A DNA stretch of 64,000 nt from Symbiodinium natans (taxonomy: Eukaryota; Sar; Dinophyceae; Suessiales; Symbiodiniaceae): positions 114,501 to 178,500 of the forward strand of contig CAJNDS010001757.1 of NCBI GenBank assembly GCA_905221605.1, read 5' to 3'. Shown here piece after piece: positions 51,500 to 63,386 of this stretch; the first letter of the stretch is position 1, and each line of letters opens with the position of its first letter. The translations under genes and the position numbers were made by a program. The notes under the pieces are model-generated. The model made no database searches and was not told the origin of the DNA. It was given only the letters and a program-made list of their open reading frames with translations.

Positions 51500-52051
51500 T
51501 GAGCTGATCCCTAAACCCTAAACCCTAAACCCTAAACCCTAATCCCACTTACATCCACTTACAATGCTTGACCCAACCCTTGGGGTGAAACCCATGCTTC
51601 AACCCAGAAGCTGACCGTGGGTGGCCGTGAAAGCTGGAATTTTCCCCCCGCTAAGCCCTAAACCCCAAACCCCAAACCCCAAACCCCAAACCCTAAACCC
51701 TAAACCTTCCACGAACATGAAAGCTGGGAGCTTGGGAGATGGAGATGACAGGTGGCATGCCTTCTTCTTCGCGCGGCGCTTCCACGGCACCGTGGGCATG
51801 CGAGCTTTGACCTGGCTTTGTGTTGGCTTGAACAAATTCAGGGTTTAGGGTTTAGGGTTTAGGGTTTAGCGTGTTTTTTGGGACCGTCTCAGCTGATGCT
51901 GCAGAAAGAGTTATGTCTTATGCATGCGGAAGTAGTTTGGAACCATCCTGCCACGAGGTGGTCTTGTGAAATTCCAAGACCCCTAAGTTGTCTCTTCGTG
52001 CTCGATCGGTCTTGCAGTGATCCGACAGGGGAGCAGCAGCCTGTGAACCCT

Positions 52052-52322
52052 AAATCTTGACCCCTAAACCCTAAACCCTAAACCCTAAACCCTAAACCCT
52101 AAACCCTAAACCCTAAAGGGGAGGGGGACTGCAGTGCGACTTGCCCTCCTAGGCGCCTGGCGAAGCCTCTAACCCAGCACTACTGGCTGGCACCACAAGC
52201 AAGCTGCACGTGTCGCGGCCACCCTACTGGCACAACTTGAGCCCCAAACCCTAAACCCTAAACCCTAAACCCTAAACCCTAAACCCTAAACCCTAAACCC
52301 TAAACCCTAAACCCTAAACCCT
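52052..52322. repeat. Two telomere-like CCCTAAA arrays
   Basis: 52,062-52,120 and 52,243-52,322, about eight and eleven units, with a 120-bp unique spacer. Confidence 0.95.
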
Positions 52323-52500
52323 CAATTAAATTACGTAGAAGCTTCAGAGAATCCGTGGGCTGGCCGCAGATTGGGGCCCCTGCACGGCTGCTCATCTCGG
52401 AGGCGGAGCTGAATATACTTCGGGTTGCGGCCTCGTTTTCATCGCGCACACTCGGACAAGCCAGGCGAGGCACACGCTGAAGCTGAGGCTGGAGGAGGGT
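52318..52500 (-). CDS. Possible 3' exon of the ankyrin gene
   Basis: The minus frame SVRDENEAATRSIFSSASEM then CGQPTDSLKLLRNLIEG lies downstream of the ankyrin exon on the same strand and runs into a telomere array. The link is not shown. Confidence 0.3.
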
Positions 52501-52849
52501 TTGGAATTGAGCTCTCAGAGTTTTGCAAATCGTGCACGTGACATGGCTTTGGGAGTTTGGGTTAGAGGGCGATGTGGAATGTTGGGGGGGGCAAGGGCCG
52601 GGAAGGGAAACGCAGATCTCCATGAACTAGATGCACCTCGCTGTGGGGCTGTACTTCAGTGTATCGACTTCCTTAGGCTTGTGCGGCACCCCTTTTTTTG
52701 CACAGGCACTCAAACGCAAAACGTAGCAAGAATTGGGACCAGGTGGTCCTGTCCATTGCTGGCCGCCAGATCTTCCTGTCAAATGACAATCCGACGTTCT
52801 CCGGTCTTTTTTTTGGGCACCTTAAGTTCAAACCATGCTTTCCTAAGTG

Positions 52850-55800
52850 CGGACAAGTTGCTGGCAGGTCCCCGCGATCATTTGCAAGCATTTCAGCCCC
52901 AAACTCCAGAAAGAGCTGAGTCAACTCTCCGTCACCCAACATGGCTGCAATTGCTAAGGGTGTGATGCCAGGTAGGGCTGCCACCCGCCTGGTAGTTAAT
53001 GAGCCGGAGGCCTGGCCCAAGCCAGTGCGCGCACGCGCTGCCAAGGTAAGCACCTGGTACTTTCCACTGGGACGTGCACGCATGTCGATGTCAGCACGCC
53101 AAGCCAGCAGCAAGCGGGCGGTCTTTGCCGAATACCTGTTGCAATGCCGGGCAAAGCCGGCGACACCGTGCAAAGGGCCATAGCCGGCTCCACTGAGCTC
53201 GGGGTTCGGGTCACAAAGCGCCTCAAGCATTGCAGCCACCGTGTCCGTGTCAGCCGAGGACGACGCCCCGGTAAGCGGCGCCAAGCCGAGAGGTACGCAC
53301 GTGGAGTGTAAGTCGGCCTTAGCCTCCACCAGCACCTGCACATGCAGCGCGGACCGAACGTAGAAGGCACAGTTCAGCCCGCTGCGGTCTCTTGCATTTA
53401 CATCCGCCCGAAGCTCCAGCAGGGTTGAGAGCACCTCTGGCTTCTGATGCGATTTCGCCGCTACCATGAGCAGCGTCTGACTGTCGTAGAATCCCAGCTC
53501 GCTCAAGCCAGAGACACGGTGGTTGATGTCGGCCCTGCGCCATATAAGCCTGGCCAGCATGCGAGTGTCCCCAGCAAGCACGGCACACAAGGCCCCGCTG
53601 GCGGTCTGGTCGAAGAGCGCCTCATGCGAAGCAGTCTCCAATCTAACGTCACTAGCAGGAAGCGCAACCAATCTAACGTCACTAGCAGGAAGCGTAACCG
53701 ATGGTGCGAACATGAGCCGACTGTAAGAAACAACTTGGTCCAATCTCCAACTCCAAACCTCTCTGCCCATCAGATGAGTAAACGCCCTCGACCACCCACT
53801 CCCAATGTGGGAGTGCGTAAACACGGGACCCCGAATATGTATCAACAGGACCCTCTGCTAACGAGGTATCCCAAGAAGGGACCCCTAATATGTCCCAAAC
53901 TAATCGGACCCCCTTCCATTAAGGACCCCCCAAAAAAGTACCCGTAAACCCTAAACCCTAAACCCTAAACCCTAAACCCTAAACCCTAAACCCTAAACCC
54001 TAAACCCTAAACCCTAAACCCTAAACCCTACTCTCGGAAACCCCCATATCTTGCTCCAGCCATGGCCCAGGGGCATCTTGGAAGCTCGGAAAGCGAAAGC
54101 TCTCCAAAAATCCTTGAAGCTTGGGGGGGCGGGGGAGGGGTAGGGTTGTTTTAGGGTTTAGGGTTCAGGGTTCAGGGTTTAGGGTGTAGGGCATAGGGTG
54201 TAGGGTTTGGGAGGGGAGGGGGGGCGACGGAGTCATTGAAAGTTCGTTCCATGCACATGTTCGGGCTCAAAAGGCAAACCGAAGCCGCTACATTCACAAG
54301 GGGCTTGCGCATTGAAGCTGTGGTTCGGCCTCAGGTTTCCCGGAGCCTGAACACTCGAAACCGTGAAATCCCTAAACCCCTGAAGAATATATCATGCAGA
54401 AGAAGCTACCAGGATCAAACCGGAATGAAAACCTGTCCGACATGCTGAATGGCAAAGGATAGCATAGCAGCCGTGGTAGCAGTAGACGAGTACTGGCGGT
54501 CTTGTAGGTATTCACCACTACAGTTATTACTAGAGCTCGCCTAAAAGCCATGAAGAATTTGCAAGTGCACCACTACACACCACCAGGGCGTCAGGTACTG
54601 CATCTTTCTTGGCAACCCCCCTCAACTCTAAACCCTAAACCCTAAACCCTAAACCCCTAAACCCTAAACCCTAAACCCCTAAACCCTAAACCCTAAACCC
54701 TAAACCCTAAACCCTAAACCCTAAACCATTGAATTCAAGGAGCCCACCAGATCCCAGGGAAGGGTCGGCCGGCCAAGGAGCTTCGCTCGGTAGGCCACGT
54801 AGAAACCTGAGCTTCAGGAAACGCGTGCCAGCAGGAGGGGGGGGGGGGGTTAGGGTTTAGGGTTTAGGGTTTAGGGTTTGGGGTTTGGGGTTTGGGGTTT
54901 GGGGTTTGGGGTTTGGGGTTTGGGGTTTGGGGTTTAGAGTTTATGGTTTCGGCTCTCACACTCGCACAAGGCAAGCAAGGATTCGGTCGGAAGGTCCACT
55001 CACTGCGGAAATTCATCGGGATTCCCTGTCTCACGAAAGGAAACAGCAAAGATAACTCGCAAGCATGCCAACATGTCAAGTAGGAATCCATTCGATGTAC
55101 CTAAACTTCCTGGCCACACAGTAGCATTGACCGTGCACAGCCCGCTCCACACTTAGGGATCAGACATACGATGACGAGATCTTCGTCCACTCGCCACTAG
55201 AACACTCCCCTTCACCCACCCATGAGTGCCGACCAGACTAATATACCCATGTTTGAAAAAGGGGTACGGGGGGCCAACGAAGTTAGAGTTTAGGGTTTTA
55301 GGGCTTAGGGTCTAGGGAAGCTTGGGGGGTTTTGGTTTTTGGCGTCAGGGGTCAGGCCTTCAAAGTCTGAAAGGGATTTGGTGCTGTGCTCCGTGGCCAC
55401 TTGCGTGCGCGCGGCTTGTCACCTGCCTTTGAGCTTTCTTGCAATCCCTGAAGTACTGCCGAAGATTTTGCTCGGCTCTATGCAAGAGGTGTTTAGGAAT
55501 TGCGGACTGCCCGCTGACCCACCCGCTGCAAAGCCTCGAAAAGAAAATGCTTCTAGTGAGCATCTCGGCAACGGTAAAGACCAATGGGGCCCTCCATGCC
55601 TAGGTGCCGGATCTTGCTGTCCACGGCGACTTCGCTGAGCTTGACCACCACCGCCCGGTCGCTTTCGACGGTGAACTCGCCCTCTGCCACGGTGTTGTGC
55701 TGCCAGTCCAGAGGAAACATGAACTCAGCTTCCAGTGCAGAATGTACCAGTATGACGCTGGTGTCGGGCTTGTTGGAGAGCAGGTGGCACCAAAGCTCGG

Positions 55801-56943
55801 CACGGCACCATCCTTAACTCTGGGGGCAGATGTACAAGACACTGCACGAGAAAAAGGGTTTAGGGGTTTAGGGGTTTAGGGTTTAGGGTTTAGGGTGAGG
55901 AGGTTGAAGAAGACGGCAGCGTATGGCAGAATGTTCTCTCACAAGCCGGTGACGATTGATGGGGAGATTGCGGCTTGCGAGTGTCATGCCTGCTGCGTGT
56001 ACTGGAGCTTTAGAGTTCATTGAAAGGATCGAGTTCCACCTAAGCATTTTCATGCTCAGCTTGCCCAATACGCGCGGTCTACCCCTCCAGGAAAACACCT
56101 CATTGTACACCCACCTTTGAAAGGGCGCATTAAAGCTGAGTGTGTCCACTTCTGTTACGATATATAGAGCAACTGTCACATGGCGACTGTGAATCAGTAA
56201 GCAATAGCCCAGTATAGGCTTGTGCGTGGCAACCGTCTGGCGGAGGACATTCAGAGGGAATCTCCATCGTTCGACCTGGAGCATGCGTTGTTCTTTTGCG
56301 TTTTGTCGTGCATTTTTCAGAGTCGTAGAGCATTCGTTGACATCTAGCAGGCACAACTTCTGGCAGTGAAGGGTGTGCAGCTTTGAGAAAGCGCCTTAAC
56401 AAAAGACTCATGTGGGAGTCTACGAACATAAGGGACCCCCATTATAGATCCCCAAAAAGTAGGATCCCCTTATAGTAAGGACCCCAATAGGGTGCCCCTA
56501 TTGTAAACCCACATGTGCTAAATCTCAACCCGGCATCCTCGACCTAGCCACGACGGATAGTTGCAGCGCGTGCCACGGGTCACGTGAGTCAACTCTGGCA
56601 CCAAGGCCACAAACAAGTCAGAGGACTCCACGTAGGACGGGATGCTTTGAACAGCAAGGGCTGCCTTCGACTGTGCATCTTCGTTCACTCCTTCGTGCCG
56701 TGCGGTGAGCTGGGGGATGGCAAACCAGTCCAGAAAGAGAAATCCCTCTTGGACCTGCCTGCGGACAGCACCTGGTAGTTCGCACCTCCCCCGACCTTTG
56801 ATGAGTGAGATCATGTCATTTTCGACGTGCACAGTTCCCTCGATGATACCGCAGAGGCTTTGCCGGAGAACTGCCATCTGCTTCCCATGTGGATCGGGAT
56901 GCGTGGCCGCCAGCCACTGGTGAGACACGAAAATCACAAACAT
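52850..56943 (-). CDS. Ankyrin-repeat protein with SHQW N-terminal domain, at least three exons
   Basis: Exon A (56,943-56,538) carries FVIFVSHQWLAATHPDPHGK, FLFLDWFAIPQ and SYVESSDLFVALVPELTHVT, ending PSWLGR. Exon B (55,812-55,573) continues GWCRAELWCHLLSNKPDTSV and EFTVESDRAVVVKLSEVAVD. Exon C (53,642 to about 52,850) holds ankyrin repeats (TLLMVAAKSHQKPEVLSTLL, ELRADVNARDRSG and LLLAWRADIDM, then PLAIAAMLGDGELTQLFLEF). I know this arrangement from abundant Symbiodiniaceae proteins; the N-terminal part recalls TIR/HET-like signalling folds, but its function is not known to me. Exon A joins B across a repeated AGGATG (apparent GA donor). At least one exon between B and C is missing. Acceptor DNA of exon C is duplicated as a 30-bp tandem repeat (53,639-53,698). 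A telomere array and a MITE lie in the A-B intron. Confidence 0.75.
53815..54048. mobile_element. MITE family A copies split by a telomere array
   Basis: Two diverged copies occupy 53,815-53,945. The last reads AAAAAAGTACCCG, then a CCCTAAA array of about twelve units (53,945-54,030), then CTCTCGGAAACCCCCATAT, the family terminus. The array therefore sits inside the element end, within the ankyrin gene intron. Confidence 0.6.
54049..55337. other. Ankyrin gene intronic region with arrays
   Basis: Telomere arrays at 54,150-54,205, 54,628-54,727 and 54,849-54,935 (last part TTTGGGG), and a G-run at 54,838. No exon was recognised. A missing exon between B and C is expected here or at 55,338-55,570, where the minus strand reads LHRAEQNLRQYFRDCKKAQR. 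Confidence 0.5.
56411..56516. mobile_element. MITE family A copy
   Basis: CATGTGGGAGTCTACGAACA on the left, core AGTAGGATCCCCTTATAGTA, and ATTGTAAACCCACATG on the right. It lies inside the ankyrin gene intron just after exon A. Confidence 0.7.
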
Positions 56944-57488
56944 TCCTGCTGGGCTGTGACGACTTGTGTTGAGGGCTTCGTAGGTTCATTGGCATGCACA
57001 GGGGTGTGGACAACCTCAATACCATGACCCAAACCCAGAGACCTATAGAAGGCAAGCTCATGTTTGGAGGCCGCATTCCAAAACCAATTCTTGGCTCCAC
57101 ACCGCAACCCCTCCCAAAAGCAAGCTTTCGACGATCCCATCTCGACCTGCCTGGGTACCAAATGTGGAGCAAACCTTTTTGCTCCAGCACGTGGTGGGGC
57201 ATCGGGGCTCCTTCCATATTCCTGAAGCTGTCCGAATCCCAAAGACATAACCCGACCACCGATCAGCTACGTCGACCGCTGACCACTGCCCATGCTTCCA
57301 CAAAGTGACCGTAGCACAAAGGAAACCTAAACCCTAAACCCTAAAACCCAAAAAAAAACCTTGACTTAGCGTGCCAGAGCTGCAGGAAGTCTGACACCTG
57401 CAAGGGCCGATGCTTCCCGGCGTCTACAATACTTGGAGGTTCATGGTAGTTAGTAAGGGAATAGGGCTTAGGGTTTAGGGTTTGGGGT
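56944..57488. other. Region upstream of the ankyrin exon A
   Basis: Open minus frames to about 57,300 show no domain, and the true N-terminal exon was not identified. Short telomere units lie at 57,325-57,345 and a fragment of the CTTGGAGGTTCATGG element at 57,430-57,455. Confidence 0.45.
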
Positions 57489-57626
57489 TACTTGGAGGTT
57501 CATGGTACTTACTAACCCAACTAGAACTGTTCTTATCACCGAATAACCTTATTAGGGGAGTTGAGGGCTCATAAGTGGGTTATAAGTACCGTTATGACTG
57601 GTTACTAAGTGCCATGAACCTCCAAG
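57489..57626. mobile_element. Inverted-repeat element (family C)
   Basis: ACTTGGAGGTTCATGGTACT and AGTGCCATGAACCTCCAAG close the element, with ACTAACC and GGTTACTAAG continuing the symmetry. The interior matches 6,125-6,240. Confidence 0.75.
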
Positions 57627-58023
57627 CATTCTACACACAGTTCAGGCTTAAGGAGCCGGGGCAATGTAAGAATGTTGCAGCGTTCCACTGAGCAAAGCAG
57701 TGACCGGGCACTGGCTACGAGCCTAAACCAACTTCGAGGGCGGCCCCCTAAACCCTAAACCCTAAACCCTAAACCCTAAACCCTAACACGGCTGCGCAGT
57801 GCTGCGAAGTTCGGAACTCCATGTTGCGGGTAGAAACTGCAGTTGCTCAGCATAATCTGAGCATTTTCTGACATTAGGAACTACGATCCCGAGGTGGGAG
57901 CCATGACAGAAGTTAAGCCGCGAAGGCACGGTTTAGAGCCTGGGGTTTAGGGTTTAGGGTTTAGGGTTTAGGGTTTAGGGTATAGGGTTTAGGGCTGCGG
58001 ATTTTAGGGTTTAGGGTTCCTGC

Positions 58024-58119
58024 CTTCACCACATACATTGGAAACTTGCACTCGTGCACGAGCTGTATCTTGGCAGCATCCGGGCCACACAGGGCAGGGC
58101 CGGCCAGAGCATTCCCCAT
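58024..58119 (-). CDS. Candidate first exon, unknown, MG start
   Basis: 96 bp from an ATG at 58,119: MGNALAGPALCGPDAAKIQL followed by VHECKFPMYVVK, ending AAG/GCAGGA, a GC donor as in the solved genes. Glycine at position 2 could be N-myristoylated. The next exon was not found. Confidence 0.38.
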
Positions 58120-58852
58120 GGCGACTCAAGGATAGTCGCCCTTTCAGGAGCTGCCCTGAGGCCCTAAACCCGAAAAAAACCCTATACCCTAAGGCCCTAA
58201 GGAGGGAAGAGTGTTGCGTATGCGGCCTAGAAGCCCTGCAGTCCCTGAAGCCTTAAAACTTTCGAGGCCCAAGAGTGCCTGGCAAAGACCCCCTGGCTAG
58301 AAGGGCTCGGCCCTTTCTCTCCCGTGCACTTGAGCCGCAAACCAAGAATGACAGTCCAGGGATCTCCGGCTCTTGGGATTGGGAAGACTTGGGTGGTGCC
58401 CCCTGCGGCAGAATGAACACACGCACACACGCAACGTGCTTACAGGCACAAACGACCTATCTAGCAATGCTGCAGAAGCAGCAACTCGAGCTTCAGGGTG
58501 TCAACTGCCTCGCACCAACTGCTGACGATGAACCAGGATGAAAGACGTACAAAAAGGTATAAAACAACAAGATCAGTTTCTCCACCCACAGGGGCCACAG
58601 GGCTTTCGTCTGCCTTCCCAAATTCAAAGAGCCAACCCGAGAGAGAGAGAGAGAGATTGCATTGTTTGGGAAAAATGTGGGGCTCTCCGTCCCTGCCTCG
58701 GAGGCTGTGGCGCGAACCTTCAGTTGAGGGCGAACAAAAGGGGAAGCTACGATAGCTTGTCACTTAAGCTTACTAGGATGGCCCTCAAAACTCAAAACCC
58801 TCTGAATTAATATTCTTAAACCCTAAGCCCTAAACCCTAAACCTCTTCAAAG

Positions 58853-59161
58853 TATGCAATGTCCCCAGGGCCTACCGAGAGTACGAAAGCACGATGAACA
58901 GTTACGAAAGGCAGAGAGGAAAATATCACGTGGAAGCACCTAAGAGCAAGACAGGTTTAGGGTTTTGGGCTTCGGGTTTAGGGTTTCGGGGGTTATCATT
59001 GCAAGGAAACAAGCAAGATGCGGATTGGAAACAAGGGCGGCCGAATGTCTCAAACGACATACACATCGCCACACATGAAGCAGATGTCCAAGGTGCTGCA
59101 ACAAAGCAGTCATTTAGAAACATAGAACCATCAATCTTCGAAGTTGGCGTGCTTCAGATGT
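58853..59161 (+). CDS. Weak plus-strand coding candidate
   Basis: Plus frames VPRAYREYESTMNSYERQRG (58,853-58,953) and VSNDIHIATHEADVQGAATK, ending with a TAG near 59,160, are separated by a short telomere stretch. A second plus frame is also open. No domain is recognised. Confidence 0.28.
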
Positions 59162-61747
59162 AGCACTGTTTCGGGCGCATTCAAGATGGCATTTATTGTT
59201 TTTACTAGGAATGAGAATTATCACCACATCTAGAGTAAAATTTTGGGACTTTGCCCATGCATAATCAATGGGCTAAATCCAAAAACAGACGAGAGAAATT
59301 GGCGTGCGCACAGCTTGAAGCCATGACTTTTTTCTCTGTAACATAAACATGATACGGACTGCATCAAAAGGGTTTAGCGATTTTTGGGGGGAAGAGGGAA
59401 GGGGAGCAGGGGGGGAGGAGGGGCGGGTGGAGTGGGGGGGGAAGGGGAGAAGGGGGAGGGCGACTGCAACCGTCCGACGAGCAGGCGTTTGGGGTGGGCT
59501 CAGGGTTTAGGGCAGTTTAGGGTTTAGGGGGTTTAGGGTTTAGGGGGGGTTTAGGGTTTAGGGGGCCTTAGGGTTTAGGGTCCAGGGTTGAGGGCATCAG
59601 CTGTCGACGGTTGCTCGCTTGTGCGAGGCTTGCTAACTTCAAAATGGTCTCCACGCCCTTCGTCTGTGTCCCAGATCGGACGTGTTATGTTGCTGTCAGC
59701 AAACCTGCCTAATAAACCCTAAACCCTAAACCCTGAACCCTGAACCAGTCAACAAGTCAGCCCGACGGGTTTTGAGTTGGACGCAGAGCGAATCAAACCT
59801 CCATCAACAGCTTCGGGCCCCCTTGAAAAGACGCAACAACCCTCAAAGCCCTCAAGCTTCCGAAGAGGCTGAGCCTGCAAATCACGGTAGCTGGAGGAAA
59901 CTGACCTGCAGCTGAGAGGGGGTACTTCAGCTTCAGATGGCTTTTCGAGCCCTGAGGCATCCGCGGTGTTCGTTTGGCACGGCGGGTGCTAGAATTCTTA
60001 GCGCTTCTTGAAACTCCCGAAGCTTGGCTCATCTAGGGCTTCTTTGATTCGTGCGCCGCCTGGGATTTCAAAAGGCTGGGGATTTCAGCAGGAGCAAAGG
60101 AAGTACGAGCTGAACGTTAAAGTGTCCAACCTCCCCGGTAAAAGCCCGGGGGCCCTCCTAGCCGAGATCTGCTTTTGGTATCAAGCAAGAAGCAACCATG
60201 CATTCGAGAGAAGCTCACTTCGTTCTGAAGGACCGGGCTCCAAGGATGTTTACTCAGTACCACGATGACACAGTCCTGAACCCCCCCTAAACCCTAAACC
60301 CTAAACCCTAAGCCCCTTCCACCCGAGTGCCGCCAGCGGGCTGCGACGAAGACTGGGAAGGTGCCGGGGAGGGCACGCGCTCCACCACGCGGGGCATGGC
60401 TACGGCCAAGTGCAAGAAATCTCCCGAATTACTCGAGGGCTTGGAAGCCTCGGAGCCTGCGAATGAGACAGTTAAAGTTTTCAGGCGCAGCAGGGTTTCC
60501 GAATGGAATGGCATTGAGGCTTATGAACCCCGGCGTGCCAATGCTCGCAGGGTCTTGCAGCTTGCCTGCGGTTTTCTGCAGCACATGGATGCTGAGCTTG
60601 AGCTGGGAGCGCACAAGCCAGAAGCATCACACGAAGACTCTTGCCATGCGATTCATTAGATGACTGCGCCGCCTTGGATCAGCAACCTCACCTCTCCGCG
60701 TCTGCTGAAAGCGACCTTTTTAAGGAACGCACCCCCAATTCGCTGAAGCAATCATTCGGCACGACCAGCAGGCATGTCCATGGCATTGCCAGGGATCGTC
60801 ACTCCGCGCCAGTAGGGGGGCGAGGCAGGTGACGCCGGCGAGGTCGCGATCGAATCTGCATGCGACTCAGCTTGCTTTTCTTTGCTTGCTGATTTATGAG
60901 CACGGCTATGCGTGGACACTGCATGTACTACACTGTGCCATCACATGTCCGGGACAATGTCTACTATTTCCTTTGACATACTATGAAATTGCGAAGCACC
61001 GCTGCGGTGCAAAGGCGACCTACGAGTCAGCAAGCTAGGGGTGCTAGCTTCATCGATTCTGCAGTTTCGAGTGCCGCAAGCCACTCTTACACGGCTGCAA
61101 TCCACAGTCCAACGCGACGAGTTCGCTGAGCTTAGGATTTGTCCTGACTATTCCCTGCAAGCTACGCGACATGAACAAGGCCCATAGTGACCCCCACCGC
61201 CTTCCGAGATGGCTCTGTGCGCCACCTGCCCAGATCGGCTCCAATCGGCTGAATTGGCCCTTAGGGTATTTAGGGTTTAAGGTTTAGGGTTTTAGGTTTA
61301 CTGTAGGGTTTAAGGTTTACGGCTCAAGCTTTAGGTTTACATATAGCCTACCCCGGCAGCTACCACTTCGAAGCTGGTTTGAGGAGTCCAAGCCCTTCAG
61401 ACCTATTTGGGGCTTTGGGGATTTGGAGGTCGTAACCCAGACCTCCACGTGCACCAGTGGGCAGGGTGTTGTGCGTGGGGCATAACCTACTTGTCCAGTA
61501 ATTTGGGGGAATCAAAGGTTAACCTTTGGGATTCTGATAGCCAGCTTGGGGCTCTGGATGATGGTTCCCCCGAAATCTATCAAGTCAGCCATGCAGCACC
61601 GGGCAGCAGACGAAGCTCTCGGTTCTTTCGAGCAAGGCACTGAGACTGCGCAACGTCTCCGGCTGAAAGGGAAGCCCTGGCCTCCGGCCCAATGTACGAA
61701 TGTGCGCGCTCACGGTCGCGCATGATCCTGGGATAGGGCAGTGATTG
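59162..61747. other. Arrays and unique sequence, no supported gene
   Basis: A G-rich tract at 59,390-59,460 and telomere-like arrays at 59,500-59,590, 59,713-59,745, 60,285-60,312 and 61,265-61,340. Islands at 59,930-60,030 and 60,310-60,660 have open frames on both strands without a domain. Confidence 0.5.
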
Positions 61748-61840
61748 GGATGTTCCCCCTTACTTTCTGTCCTCAATAGCAATTATAATAGGGGATACTA
61801 GAATCCCCATTAAGGACTGTTAATAAAAGGGGACCATCCC
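61748..61840. mobile_element. Inverted-repeat element (family F) copy 1
   Basis: GGGATGTTCCCCCTTA and TAAAAGGGGACCATCCC are imperfect complements around 60 bp. Confidence 0.65.
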
Positions 61841-62060
61841 AAGGCACTGTTTTGATTTTGGGGTGAAGGCGTCCGTGGTTGGCGCCCTCACAAGAAGCCT
61901 TGCACCTGCGGCAAGCTGCGACCCAGCCAAACATGTTTTGCAACAGGCTTGCAGAGACTTCTGCACAAGACGGCAAGCCGGAACCTTGAACCTTCCATGT
62001 GGCTTGTCCACGGAATAGGGCTTAGGAGTTTTGAGTTTCGCCACTCCTTCTCCGCCCTTA

Positions 62061-62180
62061 GGGTTTAGGGTTTAGGGTTTAGGGTTTAGGGTTTAGGGTT
62101 TAGGGTTTAGGGTTTAGGGTGTAGGGTGTAGGGTTTGGGGTTTGGGGTTTAGGGTTTAGGGTTTAGGGTTTAGGGTTTCA
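62061..62180. repeat. Telomere-like array TTTAGGG
   Basis: About seventeen units with a TGTAGGG/TTTGGGG block in the middle. Confidence 0.95.
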
Positions 62181-62390
62181 CAACCCTAGGCCCCTCCTCC
62201 TAGCTCTATGTCCATGCCGTCGGGCAAAAGGTTTAAGCTTCCTCCACACCAGTTGCGGCCAAATATGAGGACGGAGAAGTCAAACCAACAAAGTCACATG
62301 CTAAGAGCTGCACGTCCTACATCCTGGACCCTCGGCAGCCTAAACCCGACTGCCCCCCCCCCCCTTCACACACACACATTAGACGTGGGA

Positions 62391-62482
62391 TGTTCCCCCT
62401 TAAAACTGACAGTCCTCGAGAGGGATAAAAGGAACCCCCCAATATGCTCCCTACTAAGGAGCTGTTGGTATAAGGGGGAACC
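62391..62482. mobile_element. Inverted-repeat element (family F) copy 2
   Basis: GTTCCCCCTTAAAACTGACA and TATAAGGGGGAAC close about 65 bp. Telomere units follow directly at the right end (AACCCTAAACCC). Confidence 0.65.
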
Positions 62483-62628
62483 CTAAACCCTAAACCCTAA
62501 ACCGACCCAACATTAGACAACCAAAACACGCCCACCAAACACGGGCCGAAGGCTCATCCCGAGGCCATGCACACTCTCCTCTACGAGGCTGGTGGAGTCC
62601 TGGCTTCGCTTTTGTGCCGCCCGCCCAT

Positions 62629-62746
62629 ATTGCCAGTACTATCTTCTTAGAGTATCGGTAGAGTAGCAAGAATTTTATATAAATATATATGTATATATAT
62701 TGCCAGTACTCTCTTGTTATAGTATCAGAAGAGTAGAAAGAATTCT
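62629..62746. repeat. Direct repeat pair in AT-rich DNA
   Basis: ATTGCCAGTACTATCTTCTTAG to AGCAAGAATTTT recurs 70 bp later with a few changes, separated by an ATATATA run. No gene is seen. Confidence 0.75.
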
Positions 62747-63040
62747 TTAATATGAAAGCACTGCCTAAATTCTTGTAGCAAGAATATTTTGTATATTCTA
62801 GGACTGCCTAAACAGTCAGGATGCGCTGGCTTAGTTTTGCGTTTGGCCGTGCAGGGGTTTTGAGGCTGGAATTGAGGTCCTGGGGACCTGCCAGGTTCAA
62901 GTCTGCGAGGAGCTTGCTGCTGGCTCTATTTCATGCTCGTTCCCGCATAGCTGAGAGCATGCTGCGTCGGGGGTTTAGGGTTTAGGGTTTAGGGTTTAGG
63001 GTTTAGGGATGTTTAGGGTTTAGGGTTTAGGGTTTCGGGT

Positions 63041-63386
63041 TCAGCCTTCTTCAGGGGCCTGTACCTTGGGGGTGCGCAGCCGCGCCTGTGAGAGCTCCAG
63101 GCCGCTGTCGATGCTCCCAGGCTCCGCTTTTTCTGGCAGGCTCGCAAGGGAAGTCGAGTGGGAGGGTTTACGGGCCCATTAATAAGGGGCTCGACTGCTG
63201 CCCTTTCTGCCCAGCCCATTAATAACCCCCCAATAAAAATTTCTCTCGAGTGTGACGCATTACCTGCTTGAAAAAAAAGACCTTTTTGCGTGCGGGATGT
63301 CCCCTTGAACTGTCCTGTCCCTTCGCAGAAAAACCGCTTGACATCGTGCTGCACCTCCTCATTCAGGAGTTCGAGGTGGGGCCTAA
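63041..63386 (-). CDS. Candidate 3' exons, unknown
   Basis: A minus stretch at 63,386-63,290 reads HLELLNEEVQHDVKRFFCEG. A terminal stretch at about 63,155-63,041 reads SLASLPEKAEPGSIDSGLEL and SQARLRTPKVQAPEEG, then a TGA stop next to a telomere array. Both have normal helical or linker composition. The join was not resolved. An upstream piece may lie at 63,545-63,440. Confidence 0.35.
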
